Source: Stanieria sp. NIES-3757 (GTDB lineage Bacteria; Cyanobacteriota; Cyanobacteriia; Cyanobacteriales; Xenococcaceae). From it: a DNA stretch of 64,000 bases. The stretch lies in assembly GCA_002355455.1 (NCBI GenBank), contig AP017375.1, positions 2,852,001-2,916,000 on the forward strand, given 5' to 3'. The notes below the pieces were generated by a model. It was not told where the DNA came from and made no database searches. It worked only from the letters and a program-made list of their open reading frames with translations. Positions 18,483 to 27,510 of the stretch are shown here, in pieces (within the stretch, counting starts at the first letter, position 1; every line of letters begins with the position of its first letter). The position numbers and the translations under genes are program-made.

Positions 18483-19274
18483 TTGAGTTTGTTTATGAGA
18501 TATTGGCGAGTTTTATGGTTGTTTTGGACTACCTCAATTGCCACAGAATTAGAATATCGGCTTAATTTTGCGATCGCTACTTTTACTAGTATTGCTAATC
18601 TGGTAGGTAGTATTTTTGGATTGTTTTTATTTTATCGGACTGGCTATACTTTTCAAGGCTGGAGTTGGCAAGAAGCACTCATTGTTTTAGGGTTGTTTAC
18701 TTTATTACAAGGGTTTTCTAATACTTTTTTAGTTCCCAATCTTAATCGTATTGTCGAACAAATTGAACAAGGTACATTAGATTTTGTCTTGCTCAAACCT
18801 ATTAGTAGTCAATTTTGGTTATCGACTAGAATGGTTTCTCCTTGGGGATTTCCAGATTTATTGTTTGGAATTATTTTAATTATTTATGCAGGAAGACAAC
18901 TACATTTAAATTGGCAAGATTATTTAATTAGTTTAATCCCAGTTTTTTTTGGTGTCATTATTCTATATAGTCTTTGGTTTATTTTAGGAGCAACCAGTAT
19001 TTGGTTTGTCAAAATTTATAACGTAACCGAAGTTTTAAGGGGTTTATTAGAAGCAGGAAGATATCCAATGGTTGCTTATCCTGCTATTTATCGTGTGTTT
19101 TTTACCTTTATTGTCCCTGTGGCATTTTTGACTACTGTTCCTGCTGAAGCTATGCTTGGTCGTAGTGAGTTGACTTGGTTTTTTGGTGCTGGAATTCTTG
19201 CAATTATTTTATTAATAATTTCCATCTTTTTCTGGCAATTTGCTTTACGTTTTTACACTAGTGCTTCGAGTTAA
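18483..19274 (+). CDS. ABC-2 family (DUF990-like) transporter permease
   Basis: 263 residues from a TTG at 18483, chosen because AAGGG lies eight bases upstream, within the end of the previous gene; GTG at 18462 (overlapping that gene) and ATG at 18495 are alternatives. About six membrane helices are visible. FWTTSIATELEYRLNFAIAT at the start and VEQIEQGTLDFVLLKPIS are typical of the ABC-2/DUF990 exporter permeases, which differ from the uptake permeases before it. Its normal partners, a second DUF990-type permease and an ATPase, are absent from the window. Function beyond membrane export is unknown. Confidence 0.82.
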   Translation: MSLFMRYWRVLWLFWTTSIATELEYRLNFAIATFTSIANLVGSIFGLFLFYRTGYTFQGWSWQEALIVLGLFTLLQGFSNTFLVPNLNRIVEQIEQGTLDFVLLKPISSQFWLSTRMVSPWGFPDLLFGIILIIYAGRQLHLNWQDYLISLIPVFFGVIILYSLWFILGATSIWFVKIYNVTEVLRGLLEAGRYPMVAYPAIYRVFFTFIVPVAFLTTVPAEAMLGRSELTWFFGAGILAIILLIISIFFWQFALRFYTSASS

Positions 19275-19306
19275 TTTTAATTAGCCAAATCAATTAAATA
19301 ACTTAT

Positions 19307-19657
19307 TTAACCACCACTAATTTTTGCTTTATATCCCAACTGACTAAGAATTTCTAGTAGCTTTTGTTTGTGGTCGCCTTGAATTTCGATAGTATTATCT
19401 TTAATTGTTCCGCCAGTACCACATTGAGTTTTTATTTTTTTCAGTAATTGAGTTAAAGACTCTTGATTATGTTGGAAACCAGAGATTACGCTAACAGTTT
19501 TCCCTTTTTTTCCTGCTCTTGTTACCTGAATTCTGATATTTTGTTGTTGGGGAGGTAAATTAGGAACACCTCGTTCAAAGGCATGATTATTAGTTTCATT
19601 ACCAAATTCGCGATACACAGTAGCATCTTTGTTAGTAGATTTACGTTTGGAAGACAT
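19307..19657 (-). CDS. SUI1/eIF1-like translation factor (YciH family)
   Basis: 116 residues. The C-terminal SUI1 fold contains RAGKKGKTVSVISGF, LLKKIKTQCGTGGTIKDN and QGDHKQKLLEIL, the hallmarks of bacterial eIF1 homologues such as YciH. These bind the small ribosomal subunit and can influence start-site choice. The first 45 residues are a poorly conserved tail. It is on the same strand as rpe but separated by a terminator, so it is probably transcribed alone. Confidence 0.92.
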   Translation of the reverse strand: MSSKRKSTNKDATVYREFGNETNNHAFERGVPNLPPQQQNIRIQVTRAGKKGKTVSVISGFQHNQESLTQLLKKIKTQCGTGGTIKDNTIEIQGDHKQKLLEILSQLGYKAKISGG

Positions 19658-19686
19658 AAAGAAATTGAACCATAGTAGACATTAAT

Positions 19687-19718
19687 AGAAAAAAACCGAA
19701 GTCTAACCAGACTACGGT
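19687..19718 (-). terminator. Intrinsic terminator of rpe
   Basis: On the minus strand the stem ACCG-T-AGTCT / AGACT-T-CGGT (loop GGTT, one internal T-T mismatch) is followed by a run of T. It lies 40 bases after the rpe stop. Confidence 0.75.
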
Positions 19719-19759
19719 CTTAATCTTATTGTAAATTTATTTTTAGCTGAAAATACTGC

Positions 19760-20455
19760 CTATACAGTAGCTAATTCTGGTTCAGGGCGTTTACTGTTGC
19801 GAATACCTTCAATTGCTTCAGCATAACTGGGAGCTTTGAATACCGCAGAACCTGCTACGATCGCATTAGCACCAGCTTCTAATACTTGCCAAGTATTACT
19901 AGGTTTAAGTCCACCATCTACTTCGATCCAAGGATTTAATCCTCTTTCATCACACATTTGACGCAATTTGCTGATTTTGGGAACTACTTCGGGGATGAAA
20001 CTTTGACCACCAAAACCAGGGTTAACGCTCATGATCAGAATTAGATCGCAGACAGGAAGAACGTATTCAATTAGTTCTAAAGGTGTAGAGGGGTTGAGTA
20101 CTACTCCCGCTTGTTTACCTAATTCACGAATTTGACACAAAGTACGGTGTAAATGGGGAGAAGCATTGTGTTCTGCATGAACCGAAATAAGATCGGCACC
20201 AGCTTTAGCAAAATCTTCGACGTATTTTTCGGGTTCAACAATCATTAAGTGAACGTCGAGAGGTTTTTTAGTGTAAGGGCGAATTGCATCAACAATCAGA
20301 GGACCAATGGTAATGTTAGGGACAAATCTACCATCCATAACATCAACGTGAATCCAATCAGCACCAGCTTCGTCTACTTTAGTAATCTCTTCTCCTAAAC
20401 GGCTAAAATCAGCCGATAGAATCGATGGTGCTACTACTATTTTGTTATTGGTCAT
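19760..20455 (-). CDS. rpe: Ribulose-phosphate 3-epimerase
   Basis: 231 residues from the ATG at 20453-20455, which follows a GGAAGGA box; the frame is open further upstream but that part is not conserved. TIM-barrel landmarks: [34 protein letters not shown]-like [34 protein letters not shown] and VDGG. The enzyme interconverts ribulose-5-phosphate and xylulose-5-phosphate in the Calvin cycle and the pentose phosphate pathway, in line with the fbp-tal-zwf cluster further on. Confidence 0.97.
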   Translation of the reverse strand: MTNNKIVVAPSILSADFSRLGEEITKVDEAGADWIHVDVMDGRFVPNITIGPLIVDAIRPYTKKPLDVHLMIVEPEKYVEDFAKAGADLISVHAEHNASPHLHRTLCQIRELGKQAGVVLNPSTPLELIEYVLPVCDLILIMSVNPGFGGQSFIPEVVPKISKLRQMCDERGLNPWIEVDGGLKPSNTWQVLEAGANAIVAGSAVFKAPSYAEAIEGIRNSKRPEPELATV

Positions 20456-20628
20456 AATTTCCTTCCCTTTCTGCAAGGTCCTCTTTTGTATCAATTTTAA
20501 CAAAAATTTTAGATTTTTCTGGTTAACATATCCAGCTTTCATTTGGTTGATTTTAACAACAAAATTCAATATTTAATCATTAAAATTAATTAATATTGAT
20601 ATTTGATAAGGTAATCAGAATTTGTAAT

Positions 20629-21309
20629 TTAAAAATCAATTTGGGTCAGCCTCTGCTGAAGCATCTGCGGAAATTTTGCGTAATAAGTTTTATTTAAAGG
20701 GGAGGGATGAGGTAAAGGCAGTAAATAAATGTTTTTTTGATATTCCATGCCTAATTCATCAGTAGCTCTTAGATTAACAGCTAATTTAGTTATATAACGC
20801 CTTTCTTTATCAAGAAAAAAATTATTAACTTCCCCTTTTTCCCCGTAGGGAGCAAACCATTTAAAAGCTTCTGTCCCAAGGGTGATAATTTGATGTCCTT
20901 GCCAATGGATGGTTAAAAGACGTTCAATAAAAGGACGAAATCTTTCCTTAACCTTGGTTGAATAAGCTTTATTTTCAGGCGGTTTATAGGGAACAGTATT
21001 GGTTAATAAAATGCGATCGCAAACCGTTTGTAACTCTCGATCTGAGGTGGCTGACTGCTGATGAATTGCTTGATAAAAACCTTGTCGTACTAGTTTTCCT
21101 GCTGCACCAATGAGAGGTTGACGGGCATGAACTTCATCTCTGCCGAGATCGCGCCCAAAAAAACATAAAGGACTTTGTAAATTACCTGCATAAAGTACAG
21201 GATAAGTAGGTTCTAAACGAGCAGATTTATAGACTGGGATATCGAGGGGAAATTCTTCTTGTTGAGCTTGTTGTTGAACTTGGCTAATTAAAGTTTGAAT
21301 ATCAGACAT
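20629..21309 (-). CDS. Uracil-DNA glycosylase superfamily protein
   Basis: 226 residues. LCFFGRDLGRDEVHARQPLIG resembles the GRDPG-like active-site loop of the uracil-DNA glycosylase fold (first part LCFFGRDLGRDEVHARQPL), with TNTVPYKPPENKAY after it and a late LPLPHPSPLN motif that matches the family's H-P-S-P segment. No clear four-Cys iron-sulfur pattern is seen, so it is not a standard family-4 enzyme. A role in uracil removal is inferred from fold only. It stands alone between rpe and exbD. Confidence 0.8.
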   Translation of the reverse strand: MSDIQTLISQVQQQAQQEEFPLDIPVYKSARLEPTYPVLYAGNLQSPLCFFGRDLGRDEVHARQPLIGAAGKLVRQGFYQAIHQQSATSDRELQTVCDRILLTNTVPYKPPENKAYSTKVKERFRPFIERLLTIHWQGHQIITLGTEAFKWFAPYGEKGEVNNFFLDKERRYITKLAVNLRATDELGMEYQKNIYLLPLPHPSPLNKTYYAKFPQMLQQRLTQIDF

Positions 21310-21431
21310 TATTTCTAGTCAAGATGAGGGAATGGCAATATTTTAAATTTATCTTTCCAATCTTCTCATCTTCCTATTTCAATAAATTAACTCTTAATCC
21401 AATTCATTACCCTGGTTGATACGTTCCCCAA

Positions 21432-22028
21432 TTAATTACTCGGTAGACTAGGAGGATTGGGAATAGAATAAGGATTATAGTTACTTGGTAAACCTGGAAG
21501 AGCTGGTAAATAAGGATTTGGATTATTATTAAAATTAGTAGGTGTTTCTGTTGCTTGAGAATCTCCAGGAAGAGTAGCTAAAGCCACGCGATCGCCTCCT
21601 ACCTCTCTCAACACATCCAACACTTCTACTACTTCACGATAAGTAGCATTTTTAGCAGCATGAAGTACCATTAACCCTTCAGGATTAGATTGATGATAAT
21701 TTTTAATTGATTGAGATAGCTGAGTTTTGGTTACGATTTGTTCTTCCACATAAATTTGACCTAAATCATCTAAACTCACTACTAACATGTCTCGCATTTG
21801 GGCTTTACCCGTTGTAGCACTAGGTAAATCGAGATTAATCGCTTGTTGACGAGACAAACCAACTGCCCCCAAGATAAAAAACGTCAAAATACAAAAAATA
21901 ACATCAATTAGCGGAAGAATCTCAATTCTGGTTTCTTGATGAACTGATTCATCCTGCCAGAGTCGCATTCGACGCATCGGAAGATGAGTAGGATACTGAT
22001 GGCGCGTATGAGGTTTTTTTGCAGTCAT
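21432..22028 (-). CDS. exbD: ExbD/TolR-type biopolymer transport protein
   Basis: 198 residues. One membrane helix near residues 35-60 (ILPLIDVIFCILTFFILGAV) carries the conserved Asp that takes part in proton flow. A periplasmic domain follows (MLVVSLDDLGQIYVEEQIV), and a Pro/Asn-rich tail ends the protein. It is paired with the ExbB/TolQ gene 23 bases upstream. Together they turn proton motive force into mechanical work on an outer membrane receptor system; no TonB gene is present in the window. Confidence 0.93.
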   Translation of the reverse strand: MTAKKPHTRHQYPTHLPMRRMRLWQDESVHQETRIEILPLIDVIFCILTFFILGAVGLSRQQAINLDLPSATTGKAQMRDMLVVSLDDLGQIYVEEQIVTKTQLSQSIKNYHQSNPEGLMVLHAAKNATYREVVEVLDVLREVGGDRVALATLPGDSQATETPTNFNNNPNPYLPALPGLPSNYNPYSIPNPPSLPSN

Positions 22029-22051
22029 AATTGTTTAAATCAATTTAAATT

Positions 22052-22735
22052 TTATCGTTCCAAACTAGAATCAGCTTCTAGGTGTAAATCGATTGGTAAT
22101 CCTTCAGTTTCTGCTTCCAACCATTTCTGCCGATAAATTAATTCTAGTTGACTGCCAATTTTACGAAAAATTCTGACTTGATTTGCCCAAAAAGCTTGAA
22201 ACAGACGATAAAAAGCCAGACTAATAATGGCAACTAACAAACCTGCTGCGGTAGAGATTAACGCCTCACTTATTCCCAAAGTAACGCCAGAAGTAGAAGC
22301 AGTACCTAGATCGCTCAGTTTAATTGAACCAAGAGCTTGAATCAAACCCCAAACCGTACCAAATAATCCCAACAGAGGCGAAAGAGCAATCACCGCTTCT
22401 AAAACTTTTTCTCCCTTACGCATATGAGCCAACTCATCATCAGCAGCAGCTTCTAAAGCTAGATGAAAAACTTCGGGTTCGGGATTAATCAATTGTAGAG
22501 GAGAATAGATAAAATTTGCTAAAGGATGATTTTTGTATTCACGGGCAATTTTCTCAACTAAACGCCAGTTAAGAGTAGCTGCTTCCATGACGCGATTGAT
22601 AATTAATTTTTCTTGAATTAAAACTCTTGACCAAAACCAGAGTCGTTCCAAAATTGTTCCTACCGAAAGAATTGAAAGAAATAATAGTGGCAAAATTGTA
22701 ACTCCACCTTTGGCAATAAGTTCAGCAAAATTCAC
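22052..22735 (-). CDS. exbB: ExbB/TolQ/MotA-type proton channel protein
   Basis: 227 residues from GTG at 22733-22735 (with GGAGGGG about ten bases upstream); the frame extends to a TTG at 22789. Helices include [20 protein letters not shown] near the start, and the family core [20 protein letters not shown] followed by [20 protein letters not shown], which line the proton path. It forms a complex with ExbD encoded next on the same strand. Inner membrane location is expected. Confidence 0.93.
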   Translation of the reverse strand: MNFAELIAKGGVTILPLLFLSILSVGTILERLWFWSRVLIQEKLIINRVMEAATLNWRLVEKIAREYKNHPLANFIYSPLQLINPEPEVFHLALEAAADDELAHMRKGEKVLEAVIALSPLLGLFGTVWGLIQALGSIKLSDLGTASTSGVTLGISEALISTAAGLLVAIISLAFYRLFQAFWANQVRIFRKIGSQLELIYRQKWLEAETEGLPIDLHLEADSSLER

Positions 22736-22775
22736 GGTGTTATTTCCCCTCCATTTGTTGTTCAAAAAATTTTTC

Positions 22776-22964
22776 TCAAACCGTTTCAATTATTCCAAAT
22801 TTTTTTGGATGTTTCCTCAGTAAATAGGGATCGATAATTGTAAAAACTAGATGTATAGTATTCACTCTATGAGGTTGAGCCAAGTTCTTTAGCATTACTT
22901 GACGTGCCTCTTGACTAAGAGTTTCTTGATTAAGATCGATAATTTTTACTTGCTCAAGCTTGAC
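22776..22964 (-). pseudogene. Coding-like fragment upstream of exbB, without a clear start
   Basis: The minus strand is open for 62 codons and reads like protein: VKIIDLNQETLSQEARQVML, then AQPHRVNTIHLVFTIIDPYL and [12 protein letters not shown]. No ATG, GTG or TTG is found near the beginning; the first in-frame ATG is about 23 codons in, leaving 39 residues. A TGA closes the frame on the upstream side. It may be a remnant of a decayed gene, a very small gene, or one with a rare start. I do not recognise the family. Confidence 0.35.
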
Positions 22965-23232
22965 TCAATTATTAAAGATTTTATTTACTTCAATTTAAAT
23001 CTTTCATTGGTTGAGTTGGGATTATTTTTAACACGTGTTTTACTGAATGTCTACAAGCTAGACTGTATCTTTAACTGATTTTTAAGTTTTAGTAAATCAA
23101 AATTTTGAGCAAAGTTAATTCAAATAATAACTAAATAAATTACAGATTTTGAAGACTAATTTTAACAAAAGCAAGCGATTCTTCTAAACTAAGCAAAGGA
23201 AACCATTAAAAAAATTAAACTTAATTAAAACC
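22790..23232. other. Region between exbB and the aminotransferase gene
   Basis: The left half holds the coding-like fragment at 22776-22964. The right half (about 22965-23232) is AT-rich and should contain the divergent promoter for the rightward aminotransferase gene, but I see no strong promoter boxes, hairpins or repeats. Confidence 0.5.
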
Positions 23233-24381
23233 ATGACTTCAATCACCTTGACTAGCGATCGCTTTCGTCGTCAAATTCCTCAATTAGATTTACCGCCTCG
23301 TTTACTATTAGGTCCTGGCCCTGCCAATGTTCATCCCCGCGTCTTAACTGCGATGAGTACCCCACCAGTAGGACATCTCGATCCTACTTTTTTAGCCGTG
23401 ATGGATGAAATTCAAGATTTACTTCGTTATGCTTGGCAAACTGACAATGAATTAACTATTGCCGTCAGTGGTACTGGTAGCGCAGCGATGGAAGCGACTT
23501 TAGCCAATGTGGTTGAACCTGAAGATGTAATTTTAGTCGGAGTAAAAGGCTATTTTGGCAATCGCTTAGTCGATATGGCAACCCGTTATGGTGCAGATGT
23601 TCGTACCATCAGTAAACCTTGGGGACAAGTATTTGATCTGACCCAAATCAAAACTGCCTTAGAAACTCATCGTCCGAAAATTTTAGCCCTAGTTCATGCC
23701 GAAACTTCAACAGGAGTTAAACAACCTTTAGAAGGGTTGGGAGAATTGTGCCAACAGTACGATTGTTTGCTCTTAGTTGATACTGTTACCAGTTTGGGAG
23801 GTGTACCTTTATCAATTGACCAATCAGGGATTGATTTAGCTTATAGCTGTAGTCAAAAAGGTTTGGGTTGTCCTCCTGGTGCTTCACCCTTTACCATGAG
23901 TGCTAAAGCAATTGCTAAATTAAAAAGCCGTCGTACTCCCGTTGCTAACTGGTATTTAGATATGTCGCTGCTGAGTAAATACTGGGGCAGTGAGCGGGTT
24001 TATCACCATACCGCGCCAATTAATCTTTATTACGGTTTGAGAGAGGCTTTACGTCTAGTAGCTGAAGAAGGATTAGAAAAGCGTTGGCAAAGACATCAAA
24101 CTAATGCTGAGTTACTGTGGAAAGGTTTAGCCGAATTAAACTTAGTCTGTCATGTAGAGCAACAATACCGATTACCAACTTTAACTACTGTCCGTATTCC
24201 CGATGGAGTTGATGGTAAAGCGATCGCTGGTAAGTTACTCAACGAATACAATATAGAAATTGCTGGGGGTTTAGGTGAATTGGGTGGTAAAGTTTGGCGA
24301 ATTGGCTTAATGGGGTATAATAGTCGTCCCGAAAATGTCATTCTGTTACTTAATGCTTTAAAACAAGTTTTATATCCTTAA
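23233..24381 (+). CDS. Class V aminotransferase, alanine/serine-glyoxylate type
   Basis: 382 residues. It matches the family of alanine-glyoxylate and serine-glyoxylate aminotransferases, also annotated in cyanobacteria as the small subunit of a soluble hydrogenase by old convention. Features: LLGPGPANVHPRVLTAM at the N-terminus, GTGSAAMEATLANV, LVDTVTSLGGVPL with the pyridoxal-binding Asp, and YSCSQKGLGCPPG, which holds the Schiff-base Lys. It probably acts in photorespiratory glycine/serine metabolism. Its end overlaps the convergent phosphatase gene by 4 bases. Confidence 0.9.
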   Translation: MTSITLTSDRFRRQIPQLDLPPRLLLGPGPANVHPRVLTAMSTPPVGHLDPTFLAVMDEIQDLLRYAWQTDNELTIAVSGTGSAAMEATLANVVEPEDVILVGVKGYFGNRLVDMATRYGADVRTISKPWGQVFDLTQIKTALETHRPKILALVHAETSTGVKQPLEGLGELCQQYDCLLLVDTVTSLGGVPLSIDQSGIDLAYSCSQKGLGCPPGASPFTMSAKAIAKLKSRRTPVANWYLDMSLLSKYWGSERVYHHTAPINLYYGLREALRLVAEEGLEKRWQRHQTNAELLWKGLAELNLVCHVEQQYRLPTLTTVRIPDGVDGKAIAGKLLNEYNIEIAGGLGELGGKVWRIGLMGYNSRPENVILLLNALKQVLYP

Positions 24382-26333
24382 AAATTTTGATTTTTGGGTC
24401 GAGGAGTGGTTATTTTCTGCTCAGGAGTCGTCAGTTCTCGCTCAGGAATAGTTGGCCCGAGTTCCTTAGAATCTTCCGACTGATTCATTAATTTCAGGAC
24501 AAATAAGGAAGATAATACCCCGACTCCAATCAAAATAATCAAGCTTAATAATAATAGCTGTCCTTTATTAGATTTGCGTGACTGGGGAAGCTGTTCGGTG
24601 AATTGTGCTTCTGTAGGCGGTAATGATTCTGAGTCGGGCAAAAAACTATCAGTTGGAGTGACTTCAGACCAACTCATCGATTCCCCAACTATTGATTCTA
24701 CCTCTGCCCAAGAAATAGCTTCTGTTTCTGTTTCTGATTTAGGTTGAACCTGACAATGAACTAGAGCAACTGTAACATTGTCATGACCATTTTTTTCATT
24801 GGCAATTTTTACTAATGCTTTAGCAGCTTTGAGCAGATTATTTTGGTCTGAATTCTGCAACAGTGGTAAAATTGTACTCTGCCAATATTGTTCTACTCGG
24901 TCAAAATCACTTAAGCCATCAGTACAAAGCAAAAAGACGCAGTCGCGGTCAATAACCAGCCGTTGGACATTAGGATGAAGAGAACCTGAATTTCTCATTC
25001 CCAACGCTTGGATTAAAGCCCCTGCCGAAGGGTATTGCAGAGCTTCTCGATAAACAGCATAGCCCAGACGCACTTCTCTCGATGCCAAATCATCGTCGAT
25101 GGTAACTTGATGACAACTTTCAGGAGTAATCAAATAAATTCGAGAATCCCCTACATGAGCTAAGTACATTTCATGATGATGAGCTAAACTCATGACCAAG
25201 GTTGTCCCCATGCGTTGTCTTTCTTGACGTTGTTCGTTATCGTTACGATTACTAATAATATCGTTAGCTGCGTTAGTAAAATTGGCTAACTTATTGATTA
25301 TGCTAGGAGGATTTGTATCGTATTTACCTAATGATAATTCAGCAACTCGATCTCTAAGATACTTAATAGTTTGTTCAGCAGCAATTTCTCCTCCTTCATG
25401 TCCTCCCACTCCATCACAAACAATGGCAAGAGAAGTTTCTTGATTACCTACATTAACTATCGTTTCGTTAGGAGGGTAGGAAGCATCTTCATTATTATTT
25501 CGACTTGGACCTGAATCAGTACAGGCAACCACTCGATACGAATAATCAAAAGCATAACTACATAATTGAATTGCTCGGTCTAAAAGAGCGATGAGCTGTT
25601 CTGGTTGAGCGATCTTTCCTTGCTGAAGATAAAGACAAAGTTGGGTTAATAATTCTTGAATTTGTGGAGAGGCAGTTTGATTCCACTCAGACCACAACTG
25701 AGCTAGATCTTTTAACTCAGGAGTAGTTGACTGGTCGGGTTCTAATTCTAAAAGCTGAATTAATATCCCATTAACTCTAATTAATTGAGCATTCAGCAGA
25801 GTAGAAACTAGCTGTTTGCTAGCTAAAGGTTGCCAAAGGGTTACGATTTGCCTTAACCAACTTAACTGTTGTAAAGCAGTCGCTTGTTGCCACACTTCAG
25901 TTATCTCAGGCATTAATTGGGGATGGATTAATCCTCCTCGTTGGTCTGTTGGTACAGTGCCATACTCTAGTAACCACATATCTGTACCATCAAGTTGCCC
26001 ATACACCTGAGGAATATGAGGTACATAAGAAAAAAGTTGTAGATAAGCAATAATCGTTCTCGGTACATCCTCTGGAGTTTGAGGTAACTTTCCTGGTTGA
26101 GTATCGAGAAATACTCTTCGATCTAATGCCAAATAGCGATCGCCGATCAATTGCCCAATTTGCTCATCTGCGATCGCTTGACGATTCGCTGAAGGTAAGC
26201 TCGCTTTTGTTATTGCCCATAGATAACGTTTGACTATCGGCGTTTTACATCGATGACAAAATTGATTATCTATCGAATTAACAGCTAGACAATGAGGATT
26301 TGAGCACTGAATTGTTTGCTCCGTGTTTGACAT
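24378..26333 (-). CDS. PP2C-type Ser/Thr phosphatase with N-terminal zinc ribbon and C-terminal membrane helix
   Basis: 651 residues from ATG at 26331-26333 (the frame is open to a TTG at 26390). Residues 9-29 form a zinc ribbon (two Cys pairs, CSNPHC and CHRC). Residues about 45-250 resemble the lobe order of a Ser/Thr kinase (RYLALDRRVF, DMWLLEYG) but lack obvious catalytic motifs. The PP2C domain spans about 270-525: CDGVGGHEGGEIAA, YLAHVGDSRIYLI, LLCTDGLSDF and GHDNVTVALV supply the metal-binding Asp residues. A membrane helix near 590 (LLLSLIILIGVGVLSSLFVL) anchors it. Probably a membrane-bound signalling phosphatase. Confidence 0.85.
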   Translation of the reverse strand: MSNTEQTIQCSNPHCLAVNSIDNQFCHRCKTPIVKRYLWAITKASLPSANRQAIADEQIGQLIGDRYLALDRRVFLDTQPGKLPQTPEDVPRTIIAYLQLFSYVPHIPQVYGQLDGTDMWLLEYGTVPTDQRGGLIHPQLMPEITEVWQQATALQQLSWLRQIVTLWQPLASKQLVSTLLNAQLIRVNGILIQLLELEPDQSTTPELKDLAQLWSEWNQTASPQIQELLTQLCLYLQQGKIAQPEQLIALLDRAIQLCSYAFDYSYRVVACTDSGPSRNNNEDASYPPNETIVNVGNQETSLAIVCDGVGGHEGGEIAAEQTIKYLRDRVAELSLGKYDTNPPSIINKLANFTNAANDIISNRNDNEQRQERQRMGTTLVMSLAHHHEMYLAHVGDSRIYLITPESCHQVTIDDDLASREVRLGYAVYREALQYPSAGALIQALGMRNSGSLHPNVQRLVIDRDCVFLLCTDGLSDFDRVEQYWQSTILPLLQNSDQNNLLKAAKALVKIANEKNGHDNVTVALVHCQVQPKSETETEAISWAEVESIVGESMSWSEVTPTDSFLPDSESLPPTEAQFTEQLPQSRKSNKGQLLLLSLIILIGVGVLSSLFVLKLMNQSEDSKELGPTIPERELTTPEQKITTPRPKNQNF

Positions 26334-26474
26334 AGATACTCGGAATTGGGAAGCGCGCTTCATAAATTTTGCGCTGATAGTTTCACTCAATTGTTACTAG
26401 AGGTTACACCAGATCATTGGCTTATTAACCAGTTTATTACGCCAAGAATTGTAACGTCTGAGATCTTTATCAAA

Positions 26475-27209
26475 TTATATTTCAGAAGATGCTAATCTAC
26501 ATTCATCTTCAACTTTGTGCAACTTTTCTAATGATTGTTTTAGGGCATTTGTGAGTTTCTGAGAGCTTTGGCGTAAAGAATCACCTAAATAATCGGCTAC
26601 ATTGAGTGGTGAGCCAATTTCTACTATCACCTTTGACCCCCAACTAGGATAGGGCTGATCGTATTTAATACTAATAGGCAAAATTTTTATTTCACTTCCT
26701 GGTTGTTCTGATTCTACTTCTAAAGCAATCCGAGCTACACCACGTTTGAGAGGATGAACACTATTCTCTCTATAGATTCCTCCCTCTGGAAAAATTACTA
26801 GCATTTCATCTTTATGCAGTAATTTAATGCTGTGGCGAACGCTGCCTATTCCTGGGCGTTCAGTATCGACAGGAAATCCGCCCATTCTTCTAATAAACCA
26901 TCCTTGTAAACCTTTAACCTCATTAGCAGAAACCATAAAGCGTAAGTCTCTGCCACTAACTAATCTCCCCACTGCAAAAGGTATAATCATGGCATCCCAG
27001 CGAGAGCGATGGGTAGGAGCAACAATCACAGGTTCAGTTTTGGGAATATTTTCCTGTCCTGTTACCTCAATTTTGCTAAAGAAAACAGGTAAAACAAGAT
27101 ATCGCGCTAACGGATAAAGTAATCGAGCTAGCCAAGGAGATACGTGAGAGTCAATCGAATCGGATTTTTGTTTTGACAAAGATTGTTGAGACGACAAAGA
27201 CTGATTCAT
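26475..27209 (-). CDS. plsC: 1-acyl-sn-glycerol-3-phosphate acyltransferase family
   Basis: 244 residues. The acyltransferase catalytic motif H-x4-D is in PTHRSRWDAM, the acceptor site is FPEGG near 140, and RRMGGFPVDTER lies between. These enzymes add the second acyl chain to make phosphatidic acid at the inner face of the membrane. Cyanobacteria carry several paralogues, so the exact acceptor is not certain. The acyl-lipid desaturase gene next upstream on the same strand is also in lipid metabolism. Confidence 0.88.
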   Translation of the reverse strand: MNQSLSSQQSLSKQKSDSIDSHVSPWLARLLYPLARYLVLPVFFSKIEVTGQENIPKTEPVIVAPTHRSRWDAMIIPFAVGRLVSGRDLRFMVSANEVKGLQGWFIRRMGGFPVDTERPGIGSVRHSIKLLHKDEMLVIFPEGGIYRENSVHPLKRGVARIALEVESEQPGSEIKILPISIKYDQPYPSWGSKVIVEIGSPLNVADYLGDSLRQSSQKLTNALKQSLEKLHKVEDECRLASSEI

Positions 27210-27510
27210 TAATTAATTAACTGCAATTTTCTTTGCTTTAGAGGTAATGGACTGATAATATCTGTATATTCTCACCTTAAATTTTTTTTTAGAAAATGTC
27301 TTCTCTTTAAGGGACACTTATTATTTTGTCCTGATTAATTTTAATAAATTTAATTCCCACAATTCTCTTCAATAACTGCCTTAGCAACTACTTAATTATA
27401 GTTTTATAGTTTAGATAAAATACTTTTTATTTAATAAAAAAAGGTAAAAGATAAAGAGAACATCTGCTCAATCAATATCTATTACCTTGTAGCTTTGATT
27501 AAATTAAAAT

